DNA from: SG8-4 sp964598225
GTDB taxonomy: Bacteria; Planctomycetota; Phycisphaerae; Sedimentisphaerales; Anaerobacaceae
Assembly: GCA_964598225.1 (NCBI GenBank)
Contig: CAZRBG010000031.1
Coordinates: 3,065-67,064 of the forward strand
Reading direction: 5' to 3'
DNA length: 64,000 bases
Positions within the stretch are counted from its first letter, which is position 1. Every line of letters begins with the position of its first letter. The notes below the pieces were generated by a model. That model was not told the DNA's origin, did not search any database, and saw only the letters and a list, made by a program, of their open reading frames with translations. Position numbers and translations under genes: made by a program. Below, piece by piece: positions 28,756 to 38,182 of this stretch.

Positions 28756-28777
28756 AGGGTGGGGCTTGCCCCACCCT
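28756..28777. repeat. REP-like palindrome, GTGGGGC family copy 1
   Basis: Ten-base perfect arms (AGGGTGGGGC / GCCCCACCCT) separated by TT. The core GTGGGGC-NN-GCCCCAC recurs at 44370, 44413 and 58924. It lies between the decayed kinase and the Gfo/Idh/MocA gene. Confidence 0.8.
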
Positions 28778-28831
28778 ATTCATAGCAGAGCAAACGGCTG
28801 GAGACAGCCTTTCACGAGATTACCGGAATAA

Positions 28832-30118
28832 CTAAAGCAGAACCTTCTCTAGTGTCGAATCGAATCTGGCGACCTTTCCTTCCTGCAGGCCCAACATGCC
28901 CATCTGTAGCGGAGTCTGCACTTTGTAGGCTAAATCCATCGTGCTCAGCGTTTCTTTCTTTCGCGTCCGGCAGCAATTGAGGAACGTCCGCCAGTACTCG
29001 ACGAAATCCTCCCCGTGATCGATCGCAAAGCGCCTGGGCTTTTTCTCAGAGCCCTGTGCCGGTATAAAAACGATCTCGTTCTTCTCGATTGTCAGGGTCC
29101 CTTCCCAGCCGCGGATGATCGGGATTCGCTGCCCCGAGCCGCGCGATCCCGTGCCGGGGTAGTTATTCGCCTGCGTTCCGAGCACTGCGACGGTTATTTT
29201 CTCGGGGTAATCAATGAGCATATTGTATGTATCCGGAATCTCACGCTGCTGGTAGCGCAGCTTGCCGCCGGTTGCGACCGCGTTTGCGGGCATTTCTACG
29301 CCCAGCATGAATATCACGGGCGTGAGCGAGTGCGGGAACAGGTCGGTCGACGGCCCGCCCGCATAGTCTTCGTACATTCGCCAGCGGAAGTATCGGCTGA
29401 CGTCAAAGGGGCGCTTCGGCGCATCGCCCAGAAAGCCTTTCCAGTTCAGTTCCGGGCCCGGCTTGGCGTTCGGATCGTCGATTCGCATGCCGCGCTCTCC
29501 CCAGTCGCCAACGCGGAAGTATCCGCATTCGGCATGAACGGGCCGCCCGATAAGTCCCTCCCGGATGAGATCCCTCATCTGCCACCATGCCGAGTCTCTC
29601 ATCCCCTGTGTGCCGAGTTGGAACACCCGGGCGCTCTTTTTTACCTCTGCGGCAAGTCTTTTCGTGAGGTCAAACTGCCGCCAGTGCGTGACCGGTTTCT
29701 CGCAATAGACGTCCTTGCCCGCCCGGACGGCGTCGATTGCCTGATAGCCGTGGTGATGGTCGGGCGTGGCGATGCAGACGACGTCGACGTTCGGGTCGTC
29801 GAGCAGCTTGCGATGATCGCTGTATCCTTTGGCGTTGTAGCCCTTCACTTTATTCTGCAGCCGCGGCCTGTATGTGTCGCAGGCCGCGACGATGTCCACG
29901 TTATAACCGTTGTTCTTTAGATAATGCACGGTCTTGAAGTGGGCGCTGGACCTGCCGCCGCAGCCCACGAAGCCCACGCCCAAACGCTCGTTTGCGCCGA
30001 GCACTTTGCCTGTGGAGACGCCGGCAATTGTCACCGCCGCCGCACTTGCACCGTGAATGAACCGTCGGCGCGTTATTGCCGCTCTGCTATCTTTCCGAGC
30101 TTCCTGTTTGTCGGACAT
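28832..30118 (-). CDS. Tat-exported Gfo/Idh/MocA-family oxidoreductase
   Basis: A 428-residue NAD(P)-dependent sugar/inositol-type oxidoreductase. A twin-arginine signal (ITRRRFIHGASAAAVTIAG) precedes the Rossmann motif GVGFVGCGGRSSAH. The conserved CEKPVTH stretch, with the catalytic-type lysine, lies near residue 140, followed by the GFO/IDH C-terminal substrate domain. Tat export implies the enzyme folds with bound cofactor before reaching the periplasm, a common planctomycete arrangement. It is followed on the same strand by a PmoA-like protein and a sulfatase, so degradation of a modified polysaccharide is plausible. Substrate is not predictable. Confidence 0.93.
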   Translation of the reverse strand: MSDKQEARKDSRAAITRRRFIHGASAAAVTIAGVSTGKVLGANERLGVGFVGCGGRSSAHFKTVHYLKNNGYNVDIVAACDTYRPRLQNKVKGYNAKGYSDHRKLLDDPNVDVVCIATPDHHHGYQAIDAVRAGKDVYCEKPVTHWRQFDLTKRLAAEVKKSARVFQLGTQGMRDSAWWQMRDLIREGLIGRPVHAECGYFRVGDWGERGMRIDDPNAKPGPELNWKGFLGDAPKRPFDVSRYFRWRMYEDYAGGPSTDLFPHSLTPVIFMLGVEMPANAVATGGKLRYQQREIPDTYNMLIDYPEKITVAVLGTQANNYPGTGSRGSGQRIPIIRGWEGTLTIEKNEIVFIPAQGSEKKPRRFAIDHGEDFVEYWRTFLNCCRTRKKETLSTMDLAYKVQTPLQMGMLGLQEGKVARFDSTLEKVLL

Positions 30119-30145
30119 TGCTTTCTCCTCGATTTGTCTTGAGTT

Positions 30146-31081
30146 TCAATTATTCTCGATCCACCGGCGATACAGCCGACCAATTCGGTCATTCTCAACC
30201 TGCCCGTCCCAGACCGCCACGCCGTATCTAAGTACGAGCGGCTCATCGGCGTTTATCTTAAGCGGCTCACGATGAAGATTCATCGTGGCCGAAAGGTAAG
30301 CAAAGGGCTTTGCCATAGTGAACCAATGTGTTGGATGGCGCAGATTGTCCGGATGGCAGAACATTGCGATCGTAACGGCCTTTTCGTCGGCTTGCCCGGT
30401 GATTGCACACCACTCTGCACGCGTTAGTCTTTCGTCGCCTCGAACGACTTCGCCCGCCTCGCCGCTCGAATTGCGAAACCCGGCGCCCTCGTCCATAGAC
30501 TGGACAAATCTCATGCCCAGACCGAAATAATGCGAGCCGCTGAGGGTCGCCGATTTCTTGCCCTCCGGCACTGAAAATTCGGATTGCCAGCTCAGAAGCG
30601 TACTCTCATCATCTTCCGGACGGCACACTTGAATTGTTCGGGACTCCTCCAGCAGCAGTTCTTCCGTTTCCGGATTTATCCAGTCGAGTTCTTCCGTAAA
30701 ACCTCCGTGGGGCGTCTGACTTTTTGTGTCTATGGCCACATTGGAAAAACGAATATGTTTTTGTCGTCCCGGTTCTCTTCGTTCTTCCCAGAAGTTCAGG
30801 CCGTCGACGCTTACGGCATACATCAGCGCGTGATGATGCTCGTGGTCGGCGGGTGAATCGCGGAGGATATTAATGCCATCCGGCGTGAATAACTCCTGCA
30901 CACAGGGCTTGTAGGGCACATCGCGATATGCGTAGCGTAGCAGCGCCGAAGAGCCTTCGTCAATTGATAAAGAGTTTTCCTGTATTGCGATCCGAACAGG
31001 ACCGTCGGCAAACGACATGGCCGGCACTGCGATAACGGCTATCAGCAACAAGGCGACATCGACACGTCTATGCGTTCTCAT
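30146..31081 (-). CDS. Exported DUF6807 (PmoA-like) protein
   Basis: A 311-residue secreted protein with a Sec signal peptide (MRTHRRVDVALLLIAVIAVP then cleavage near SFADG). The body matches the DUF6807/PmoA-like family: conserved PCVQELFTPDGINILRDSP and DHEHHHALMYAVSVDGLNFW near residue 75, and GLGMRFVQSMD further on. Despite the name the family is unrelated in sequence to particulate methane monooxygenase subunits and is common next to Gfo/Idh/MocA genes in planctomycetes. The ATG at 31081 has AAGGAAGA upstream; an in-frame start at 31099 is less likely. Biochemical role unknown. Confidence 0.85.
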   Translation of the reverse strand: MRTHRRVDVALLLIAVIAVPAMSFADGPVRIAIQENSLSIDEGSSALLRYAYRDVPYKPCVQELFTPDGINILRDSPADHEHHHALMYAVSVDGLNFWEERREPGRQKHIRFSNVAIDTKSQTPHGGFTEELDWINPETEELLLEESRTIQVCRPEDDESTLLSWQSEFSVPEGKKSATLSGSHYFGLGMRFVQSMDEGAGFRNSSGEAGEVVRGDERLTRAEWCAITGQADEKAVTIAMFCHPDNLRHPTHWFTMAKPFAYLSATMNLHREPLKINADEPLVLRYGVAVWDGQVENDRIGRLYRRWIENN

Positions 31082-31115
31082 ATCGGTTCTTCCTTTCACT
31101 GGTCTTTACGGAAGC

Positions 31116-32564
31116 TCATTTCCGCCCGTCGCTACCGTCCCACGTGTAGTTCCACATGGCCATGTATTTCGGGCCGGGCAGGAATTCGTCGTTTGTTTCT
31201 TTGAGCTTTTGTTGCAGCATCTTCTCCAGTTCCGCCTGAATCTTGGAATACTCGGGATTATTACACAGGTTTCTGAGCTGATGCGGGTCCATCTTGTTGT
31301 CATAGAGCAGCCAGGGGCCGTTGAGGTCTCGCGTGTAGGTGTAGCGTCGCGTACGCACGCCGCGATATTCCCGTCCGCCTCTGCGATAGCTCCACTGGTG
31401 GAACGGCACGGGGCACGCAATCAAAGCGGCGTCGTTGTCCGGAGTTTGGGTTCCCCGGATGACGCCGGAGAAATCTTTGCCCTCAACCGATTCCGGGATG
31501 GATATGCCACTAAGGCCAAGCAGAGTCGGCATGATATCCGGTGTGTTGATCGGCATGTCGATCTCTCTGCCCTGGTTGCCGTGTGCGGCGGGATAGCGGA
31601 TCAAAAATGGAACTCGGACAGATTCCTCCCAGGGTTTTTGCTTCTTGGCCATGCCGCGAGAGCGCAGCATGTCACCATGATCGGCGGTAAAGACCAGGAT
31701 CGTGTTGTCCTCGATGCCAGATTCCTCTATCGTCTCGACAATATCCGCTATACAACCGTCCAAGGCGGCGATGTGAGCGTAATAACCCGCTAACTCCTGC
31801 TGAGCCTTTTTCCTCAGCGATTTCGGTACGTTGGGACGCAGGGCGATTTTATCCGGATCGGGAAACATTCTGCGGTATTTATCCGGAGCCGTTTGATACG
31901 GGGCGTGCGGAGGCCCCCACGACATGAACAGAACGAAGGGAGATTTGCCGGCGTGCCTGCGGATGTATTCCTGAGCCTCGCGGGTCTGAGCTATAGCGTC
32001 GTAACCGTCCCAGTAGCGTTTGACGTCCGTGTCGCCGTAATAGAGAGATTTGTTGTAATTGTGCGTGCATTCGAGGGCCTTCCAGAAATCGAAGCCCTGT
32101 CTTCTCTCTTTTGGGATAAACGAAGTCCTGCCGCGGCCATCGACGTGCCACTTGCCGATGTAGCCGGTTTCGTACCCGGCGCGATTGTAGACCTTGCCAA
32201 TCGTCATCGCCTCAGGATCCAAAGGCTTGTCATTATAGAATATTCCGTGAGTGAGCCAGTATTGCCCCGTAAGGAGGCTGGCTCGATAAGGACTGCACAC
32301 CGGACAGCCCGAGACAGCATTAGTAAAGTTGACGCTTCGGCTTGCAAGCTTGTCGAGGTGCGGCGTCTTGACGTCCGGATTGCCCATGTAGCCGGTCGAC
32401 TGAACCCGCCACTGATCGGCGAAGATGAACACGAGATTGGGCTTTTCGGAAGAACGGGGTGATGCCGGGTGTGCCGTTCGGGACAAAGATGTACCTATCG
32501 CGGCAGAGGCCGCTCCTAATGTCGCCGTCCGCAAAAACTCTCTTCTTGAACTGTGCTTGTTCAT
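31116..32564 (-). CDS. Tat-exported sulfatase
   Basis: A 482-residue type I sulfatase. A twin-arginine signal (SSRREFLRTATLGAASAA) leads to the alkaline-phosphatase-fold core starting at PNLVFIFADQWR, whose aspartate binds calcium. The catalytic cysteine motif is C90-S-P-Y-R followed by ASLLTG, so activation requires conversion of C90 to formylglycine by an FGE or anSME enzyme not found in the window. Downstream TADHGDMLRSRG supplies further metal ligands. Probable substrates are sulfated polysaccharides. The gene is 16 bases upstream of the DUF6807 region. Confidence 0.94.
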   Translation of the reverse strand: MNKHSSRREFLRTATLGAASAAIGTSLSRTAHPASPRSSEKPNLVFIFADQWRVQSTGYMGNPDVKTPHLDKLASRSVNFTNAVSGCPVCSPYRASLLTGQYWLTHGIFYNDKPLDPEAMTIGKVYNRAGYETGYIGKWHVDGRGRTSFIPKERRQGFDFWKALECTHNYNKSLYYGDTDVKRYWDGYDAIAQTREAQEYIRRHAGKSPFVLFMSWGPPHAPYQTAPDKYRRMFPDPDKIALRPNVPKSLRKKAQQELAGYYAHIAALDGCIADIVETIEESGIEDNTILVFTADHGDMLRSRGMAKKQKPWEESVRVPFLIRYPAAHGNQGREIDMPINTPDIMPTLLGLSGISIPESVEGKDFSGVIRGTQTPDNDAALIACPVPFHQWSYRRGGREYRGVRTRRYTYTRDLNGPWLLYDNKMDPHQLRNLCNNPEYSKIQAELEKMLQQKLKETNDEFLPGPKYMAMWNYTWDGSDGRK

Positions 32565-32592
32565 GGTTTGATTGCCTTTTATTGTCGTTTTG

Positions 32593-35500
32593 TCAATTCA
32601 TCCGCAGGGGCGTCGGCCCGGTTTGAGGCTCTTGTGTGCCCTCAGCGGCGCGCTTGATAAAATCTCTTCGACTTTGAAGATAGTCGCGCAACTGGGCGTT
32701 ATTAGATGCGAAATCGAGAGCTTTTTCAAGCGTCTCAAGTGCAAGATTGTGTTTATCCTGCTTGAAGTAGGACCACGCCAGTTTGTCGTACACCATCGAC
32801 CTCTCCGAAGAAACGCTTATCGGGACAGCTTCTTCGAGTATCTCAGAGGCTTTCATCCAGTTGCCGCGTCTGCCGTAAACGCCGGCAACGTTCACGTATC
32901 CGTGCAACCGGCGCGGGTCGCACTTTATTGCCTTCTCGAAAGCCTCAATCGCCCTGTCAAATTCTTCCAACCTGTTATAGGAGATTCCCAGATTGTTCCA
33001 TCCGGCGAAATTTTCGGGCCTTAATTTGACGAATTGCTCGTATTGCTCGGCGGCGCGTTGATAATCACGCAAAAGAAGAAACCTCTTTGCCAGGCGTGAT
33101 CGCAGATTCGCATCCTCCGGCGTTCGTTGCACTGCTTTTACCAACGCCGCTATTTCCGTTTCCATTTCATTGAGGCAGCTTTGTACGTCTCGATCTTCCG
33201 GATTGGCCTTGAGTGCTGCTTCGAACTCACGGTTCATGGCCTCAGAGCTGCCGTGCAACATAGCCAGCAGACCGAGAAGGGCATGATGCGTTCCGTTGAA
33301 ATACCTATCCATTACGGCAGCGACTTGCTGTCTTTGCTCGTCCGAATCGCCCGTATTCACAACCTTTTCGGAGACGCGAGAGTGATTTCGGATCATCGCG
33401 TCAAAAATATCGATCCAGCATTGCTCGTTATCCCGCTTTATGGCCGCTCCGAACTCCAGCCGGGGCTTGTCGTCGGTGTTGAGCGGGCCTTCCGAGCCTA
33501 AGTTGCGCATCCCCCGCTCGCCGACGATAAAGCAATCGAGGAATTCGTAAACCGAGTGTATGTTAATTACCTCAAGATCGCCGGCAATATCCGGCCTTTC
33601 AACCAGGTTCTTAATTCGCTTAAAGTCTATCCGCATGGGTGAGAGAGTCCCGATAAACACGACGTGCTTGTTGAGACAGTTGTTGACCATCCATAGCGAG
33701 CAATGCGGCATCGCGGCCTGGAAACTCCTGACGATTATGGCGAAATCCTCCGGCCGCAAATCCAGCGGGACCCAGCACGACAGAACGCCGTCGGGTTTGA
33801 GCCTGTCGCGGCACTGTTTGAAGTGATCGTAAGTGTAAAGCGCCGAGCTTCCGGTTGTGCCCGGATAAGTCGAATCGTTCATGATGATGTCGAACTTCTC
33901 ATCGGTCAACTTGACGAAGTTCTTGCCGTCCATGATGATTTTTCTCAGCCGGGGATCCTTGTACGAGCCGCGGTTGATCGGCTCGAAGAATTTTCCCGCC
34001 TCGAATACCCCGGGGCAGATTTCGACGATGCTGTACTGGTCGACGCCGAACGCCAGGCCTACTCCCGTTGTCTCGCCGCTGCCGAAACCGATCTGCAGGA
34101 CTTTTTGCGGATTTTCATGCACGAGCAGAGGGGCGTATGCCTGGAGTTTTTGTGTTGTCCGCAGCATCAGGTCTGCACCGGCGACGTCAACTCCGTCGAC
34201 CGCTATGAGTCTGTCGCCGTCGGGAAGGTCGTGGACGGTGACGGTGCCGGTCGCGTCGTCTTCGATGTAGATGACCTTGCTGGGATGGTGATAAGTGTTG
34301 ATTGTCCTTAGAAAGACATCTCGCCCCATAGATAAGATGCTGCCGACGATCAGTAGAACGGCGGCAGCGCCTGCCGAGGCGCCGACGATTTTCCGGCGCG
34401 ATTCGGAAAAGAAGAGAATTCCCGCCCCGAGGAATAATTGTAATGCGATGATCGCAACAAAGCTGTCCCGCAGTCCCAGCAGGGGCACGATCACAAAGCC
34501 CGCCACGAAAGAGCCTGCAACACAGCCTATCGTATTACATGCGTAAACGCCGCCGATGCGCCTGCCCGCGGTTTTCCATGAAGGGGCGCAGATCGCTACT
34601 GCAATCGGAAACACCATCCCCATCAACACCGTCGGAACCAGAAGAACAACGGATGCGTCGAAGAAGTGAATCGCCGTTTCTTTCCAGAAGCTAAACGCCG
34701 GTCCGCTGCTCGTCAGGGCATAGTCGATTCGGCCGAGCACGCTTAGTAACGGAACGGAAACAAGTGCAGACAAACCGACGAGAAACTCTATCGTGCCTAA
34801 TGCGAGCATTGGGCGTTTGATCCTTGCAACCAAAAAGTGACTGCAAAGAAAACTTCCCAGTGCGAGTCCGAAGATGAAACAGGTGAGCATACACGCGAAG
34901 GCATAAGCTGAGGTCTCGAGAACGAAAACGAGCACCCTCGACCAGAGAACCTGCAAGGACAGAGAACAAAAACCCGCCATCGCCACCGCGAACAGGACAA
35001 TCCGTCTTCTGCGATTTTGGTCGTCGGGAATTGCCGGTGCGGGCTTGGGAGATTTTTGCTTTCGTTTCTTGCTTATTCGCTGCCGTACAGCCGAGATAGT
35101 TTCGGCGCCCCTGCGCGTGGCGAAGGCGTGCAGTATGACGGCGATCAAGCTGATCGCAACGTTAGCCGAAGCGGCCAGGAAGATGGTGTTGCGCACGCCG
35201 AATAGCTCCAGCAGAAAATAACCTGCTAAAAAGCTGCCCACCACAGCGCCAAAGGTGTTTACGGCGTAGAGCGACCCGACATTGCGACCTATAGCGCCTT
35301 TGCTCGAAATCTTATCGAGCGGCTCGGCCCACAACTTGCTCAGAACCGGCAGCGTTCCCCCCATAAGCGAAGTCGGCACGATCAGAAGGGCAATGGAGAG
35401 GAAGAACCTGACCAGACTCAGCGGATAAAAGCCCGGTTCGAATGCTCGGAAGAACCACTGATAGAAATAGTCAGTCGCTGCGAGTATGGCCGGGAAGAGG

Positions 35501-35784
35501 AAGGCATAGATTCCGATCAGTAATTCCAATAGAGCGTAAAAGAGCAGAGGGCGGGACCTTTTGTCGGCGACTTTTCCCAGCAGCCAACTGCCCAGCGACA
35601 AGCCTAACATGAAAGCGGCCAGAACCGTGCTAACGGCGAAAATTGTATTGCCGAATACCGTACCGAAGGTTCTGGTCCAGGTTACCTCGTATATCAGTCC
35701 CGCCGCGCCCGATCCAAGAAAAAGCGGCAACGCCGCTTTGCGGACGATTGAGATTCTGCGTTGCCTCCCAGCAGTGTTTTTCAT
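32593..35784 (-). CDS. MFS-type membrane protein fused to spermidine-synthase-like and TPR domains
   Basis: A 1063-residue fusion. The N-terminal about 480 residues hold roughly 12-14 membrane helices in two halves, each beginning with a similar LSLQVLWSRVLV / LIYEVTWTRTFG stretch. A Rossmann methyltransferase-fold domain of the spermidine synthase family follows (about 500-760, VLQIGFGSGETTG and DSTYPGTTGSSALYTYDHF). The last 200 residues contain about five TPR-like helix pairs (WNNLGISYNRLEEFDRAIEA). Such fusions are frequent in planctomycetes and deltaproteobacteria. Whether it makes polyamines is doubtful; a membrane-bound aminopropyl- or methyl-type transfer is equally possible. Confidence 0.88.
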   Translation of the reverse strand: MKNTAGRQRRISIVRKAALPLFLGSGAAGLIYEVTWTRTFGTVFGNTIFAVSTVLAAFMLGLSLGSWLLGKVADKRSRPLLFYALLELLIGIYAFLFPAILAATDYFYQWFFRAFEPGFYPLSLVRFFLSIALLIVPTSLMGGTLPVLSKLWAEPLDKISSKGAIGRNVGSLYAVNTFGAVVGSFLAGYFLLELFGVRNTIFLAASANVAISLIAVILHAFATRRGAETISAVRQRISKKRKQKSPKPAPAIPDDQNRRRRIVLFAVAMAGFCSLSLQVLWSRVLVFVLETSAYAFACMLTCFIFGLALGSFLCSHFLVARIKRPMLALGTIEFLVGLSALVSVPLLSVLGRIDYALTSSGPAFSFWKETAIHFFDASVVLLVPTVLMGMVFPIAVAICAPSWKTAGRRIGGVYACNTIGCVAGSFVAGFVIVPLLGLRDSFVAIIALQLFLGAGILFFSESRRKIVGASAGAAAVLLIVGSILSMGRDVFLRTINTYHHPSKVIYIEDDATGTVTVHDLPDGDRLIAVDGVDVAGADLMLRTTQKLQAYAPLLVHENPQKVLQIGFGSGETTGVGLAFGVDQYSIVEICPGVFEAGKFFEPINRGSYKDPRLRKIIMDGKNFVKLTDEKFDIIMNDSTYPGTTGSSALYTYDHFKQCRDRLKPDGVLSCWVPLDLRPEDFAIIVRSFQAAMPHCSLWMVNNCLNKHVVFIGTLSPMRIDFKRIKNLVERPDIAGDLEVINIHSVYEFLDCFIVGERGMRNLGSEGPLNTDDKPRLEFGAAIKRDNEQCWIDIFDAMIRNHSRVSEKVVNTGDSDEQRQQVAAVMDRYFNGTHHALLGLLAMLHGSSEAMNREFEAALKANPEDRDVQSCLNEMETEIAALVKAVQRTPEDANLRSRLAKRFLLLRDYQRAAEQYEQFVKLRPENFAGWNNLGISYNRLEEFDRAIEAFEKAIKCDPRRLHGYVNVAGVYGRRGNWMKASEILEEAVPISVSSERSMVYDKLAWSYFKQDKHNLALETLEKALDFASNNAQLRDYLQSRRDFIKRAAEGTQEPQTGPTPLRMN

Positions 35785-35814
35785 CTTAGCCGACTCGTTC
35801 GACCGAGTAAAGTG

Positions 35815-36510
35815 CTATTTGTCAAATCTCCACACGTCGATGTTGTGGTCCTCGGTGGCTATCCAGTCGACGTGCCAGTCGAGGAACAGGCAGTTGGCTC
35901 CGTCTCTGTGGCGCGCCGCGGCGACGCGCCTGCCACGAGTGACGTCCGTCTCCTCACGGTTAGGCAGATGCTGCGGCGCCCATACGTCGCAACGATTGTG
36001 TCCCGGGTCGTTGGCCTTTGTTACGATGTGCCGCCAGGGGCCGTCCTCGTTGTCGGTGAGGTAAATTGTAAATGCCGGTTGCTCGCAATCGCTCAGTTTC
36101 GAAGGATCCACGATCTCGCTGCCGGTCATGTCCGTCGGACTTTTGAATTTCCAGCCGTTGACTACGTAGCATACGGTCTGCTCTTTGTTCGGATAACTCG
36201 GGCAGCGATATATGTCAACCGAGCGATAGTCGTTGTTTTTGGGCCTTTCGGAGAGCATCGGCATAAAAAGCTGGAACCATGCCTGGCCGGTGCCCCCGGC
36301 GCGGCCGCGGGGAACAAACTGGTCATACTCTTCGGCGTACATGAAGGCCGCCGCTCCGACCTGCTTGAGGTTGTTCTTGCACACTACGCCCTTGGCTTGT
36401 TTTTTGACCCTCTGAAGCGCCGGCATGAGTATCGCCAGCAGCAGTGCAATGATGGCAATGACCACCAACAATTCGATTAGCGTAAATCCCTGCGGTTTGC
36501 GTACAGCCAT
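35815..36510 (-). CDS. Type II secretion/pilin-like prepilin (DUF1559-type)
   Basis: A 231-residue pseudopilin-like protein. The class III signal is short, with the processing glutamate in GFTLIELLVVIAIIALLLAI, so cleavage by a PilD-type prepilin peptidase is expected before FTLIE. The body has the H-x-G-x-x-P-G-like region of planctomycete DUF1559/DUF1559-related pilins and ends with ARHRDGANCLFLDWHVDW, the family's usual closing motif. These proteins are present in many copies in planctomycete genomes; the function is not established. Confidence 0.9.
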   Translation of the reverse strand: MAVRKPQGFTLIELLVVIAIIALLLAILMPALQRVKKQAKGVVCKNNLKQVGAAAFMYAEEYDQFVPRGRAGGTGQAWFQLFMPMLSERPKNNDYRSVDIYRCPSYPNKEQTVCYVVNGWKFKSPTDMTGSEIVDPSKLSDCEQPAFTIYLTDNEDGPWRHIVTKANDPGHNRCDVWAPQHLPNREETDVTRGRRVAAARHRDGANCLFLDWHVDWIATEDHNIDVWRFDK

Positions 36511-36650
36511 TATTCACCTTTCCTTCAAGAAATTGATGAAAACAATACACAACTATTCTATCATAGAGCGGTGGGGAGTCAACGAAAAACTGCCGCGACA
36601 GCATCACCCATCACCGTACAAAACCGATTATTGGGATATTCTTTTGCCCG

Positions 36651-37886
36651 TCAGTTGGATTTCGCTGTGTTTTCGAACAAGACCGGCCCGCCCCATTTGC
36701 CTGTTACGACTACGTCCGGATCGCCGTCATTGTCGATGTCTACTACCGGTATGCTCAAACTCGATCCGATTTTCTCGCCCCGAGAAATGATATGCTTCGT
36801 CCAGCGCACCGATCCATCGCGGGTGAGTTCGTACCAATAGACGCCCAGCGGAGCACGTGCGCCCGGGTCGTTGCCGTTATGAGCGAAGAAACGCTTTCCC
36901 GTAACGATATCGAGATCGCCGTCGGCATCCATGTCCGCCAGCGTTATGCTGTGAACCTGAGACCATGATTTATCGACTACATGTTGCTTCCAGGACATCT
37001 TACCGTCTTGCCTGCTCTGCTCGTACCAGAACAAGCCGTATTTATGGGCCGAGCCCGTCACGAGGTCGTTGAGCCCGTCGTCGTCGACGTCGCAGACCCA
37101 GATCTGGGGCGTATGCTCGGCCTGGCCTTCGGCGAGGCTTCCGACCGCCAGTGGGTGCTCTTTCCATTTGCCGCTGCGCGGGTCGGCCGGGCCTTCGTAC
37201 CAGGCATCCGGCCTTACTATGTCGGGGCGGCCGTCGCCGTTTATGTCTCCGACGCCCCCGCCGAAAAGTCTTTGATTCTTAGAAACATCGTGCCGGATCA
37301 AACCCCGTTTGCCGTCGGGCCTTACGCCGGCTTCATACCACTTGGTGTCTTTTGTATGGGCGAGAATTTCGAGACTTTTGCCGTCGCCGTCTATGTCCCA
37401 GAGGTCTCCGCACTCGTAGTTGCCGTTCTTCTCGCCGAGGATCAGGGGCCATTGGCCGCCGGCCGGCCCGGTGTTTCTATACCAGTCGATCTGCCTGCTG
37501 AACCAGGAGCACGTTACCACATCAAGGAAACCATCGCCATTGACGTCCAGCGGCAGATTCATGAAGTCGTCCCAGTAACCCTTGCCGTTTTCATCAACGG
37601 CGTGAGTCCTGCCCTTTTCGTCAACCTTACCCTTAAGCGACCGATACTGATGCGGCTTCCAGCTCGGCGCCTCGTACCAGTAGGGGCCGGCAACGATGTC
37701 GATTCTGCCGTCGTTGTTGAAGTCCCCTAGGCCGCAGGCCTCGCTTCGGAAGCTACCGAGGCGATGAGTAACGAATTTGATCGGCTTTTCTGCTGTGATA
37801 CAAAATGAGGGAAGCAGTGTGACGGACAATACCGTGAACGCCACGAATCCGGGTGTTAGACGGCGATTAAAATCTTGAATGTTCAT
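36651..37886 (-). CDS. Exported FG-GAP/VCBS repeat protein
   Basis: A 411-residue secreted protein with a signal peptide (TPGFVAFTVLSVTLLPSFCI) and at least five FG-GAP/VCBS repeats, each with a calcium-loop-like DxNxDGxxD core: DFNNDGRIDIV, DVNGDGFLDVV, DINGDGRPDIV, DVDDDGLNDLV, DMDADGDLDIV and DIDNDGDPDVV. This predicts a seven-bladed beta-propeller, likely cell-surface and calcium-stabilised. The ATG at 37886 is preceded by GGAAGGA, favouring it over the upstream ATG at 37970. It may bind or break down polysaccharide, but no catalytic residues are recognised. Confidence 0.9.
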   Translation of the reverse strand: MNIQDFNRRLTPGFVAFTVLSVTLLPSFCITAEKPIKFVTHRLGSFRSEACGLGDFNNDGRIDIVAGPYWYEAPSWKPHQYRSLKGKVDEKGRTHAVDENGKGYWDDFMNLPLDVNGDGFLDVVTCSWFSRQIDWYRNTGPAGGQWPLILGEKNGNYECGDLWDIDGDGKSLEILAHTKDTKWYEAGVRPDGKRGLIRHDVSKNQRLFGGGVGDINGDGRPDIVRPDAWYEGPADPRSGKWKEHPLAVGSLAEGQAEHTPQIWVCDVDDDGLNDLVTGSAHKYGLFWYEQSRQDGKMSWKQHVVDKSWSQVHSITLADMDADGDLDIVTGKRFFAHNGNDPGARAPLGVYWYELTRDGSVRWTKHIISRGEKIGSSLSIPVVDIDNDGDPDVVVTGKWGGPVLFENTAKSN

Positions 37887-38025
37887 GACATATCCTTCCT
37901 TATCAACCTGAGAGAGCAGATTCAGCATCGGCGTAGAAATCATATTACCCGCTTTGCAGAGCGTTGACAAGGACCTGGATGTGAGGCTGATCTTACAAGT
38001 TTGCTCTAGTTTCTGACAAGCGAGT

Positions 38026-38160
38026 TTTTGTCATTCCGACCGAAGTGTCTCTTGGGGACACGTAGTGGAGGAATCTGGTGTCGAACGCAAACCGCAAAAT
38101 TGTCAGCCGGATGCCTCGGCTACGCTCCGCCTTGGGTGTGCCATAGGCAGCAATGACAAA
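38026..38160. repeat. MITE-like element with TTTGTCATT termini
   Basis: A stretch beginning TTTGTCATTCCGACCGAAGT and ending GCAATGACAAA, so its ends are inverted copies of TTTGTCATT. The phrase GTAGTGGAGGAATCTGGTG inside is typical of short non-coding elements widespread in anaerobe genomes. It lies in the gap between the FG-GAP gene and the DUF4340 gene, where no coding sequence is seen. Confidence 0.6.
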
Positions 38161-38182
38161 GAGTACCGACTCGCTGTTTACG

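Noticed and set aside
35885..35945. GC-rich palindrome GTGGC...GCCAC as an inserted REP element
   Set aside because: It lies within the pseudopilin coding sequence and the translated peptide remains compatible with the family, so insertion is not needed to explain it.
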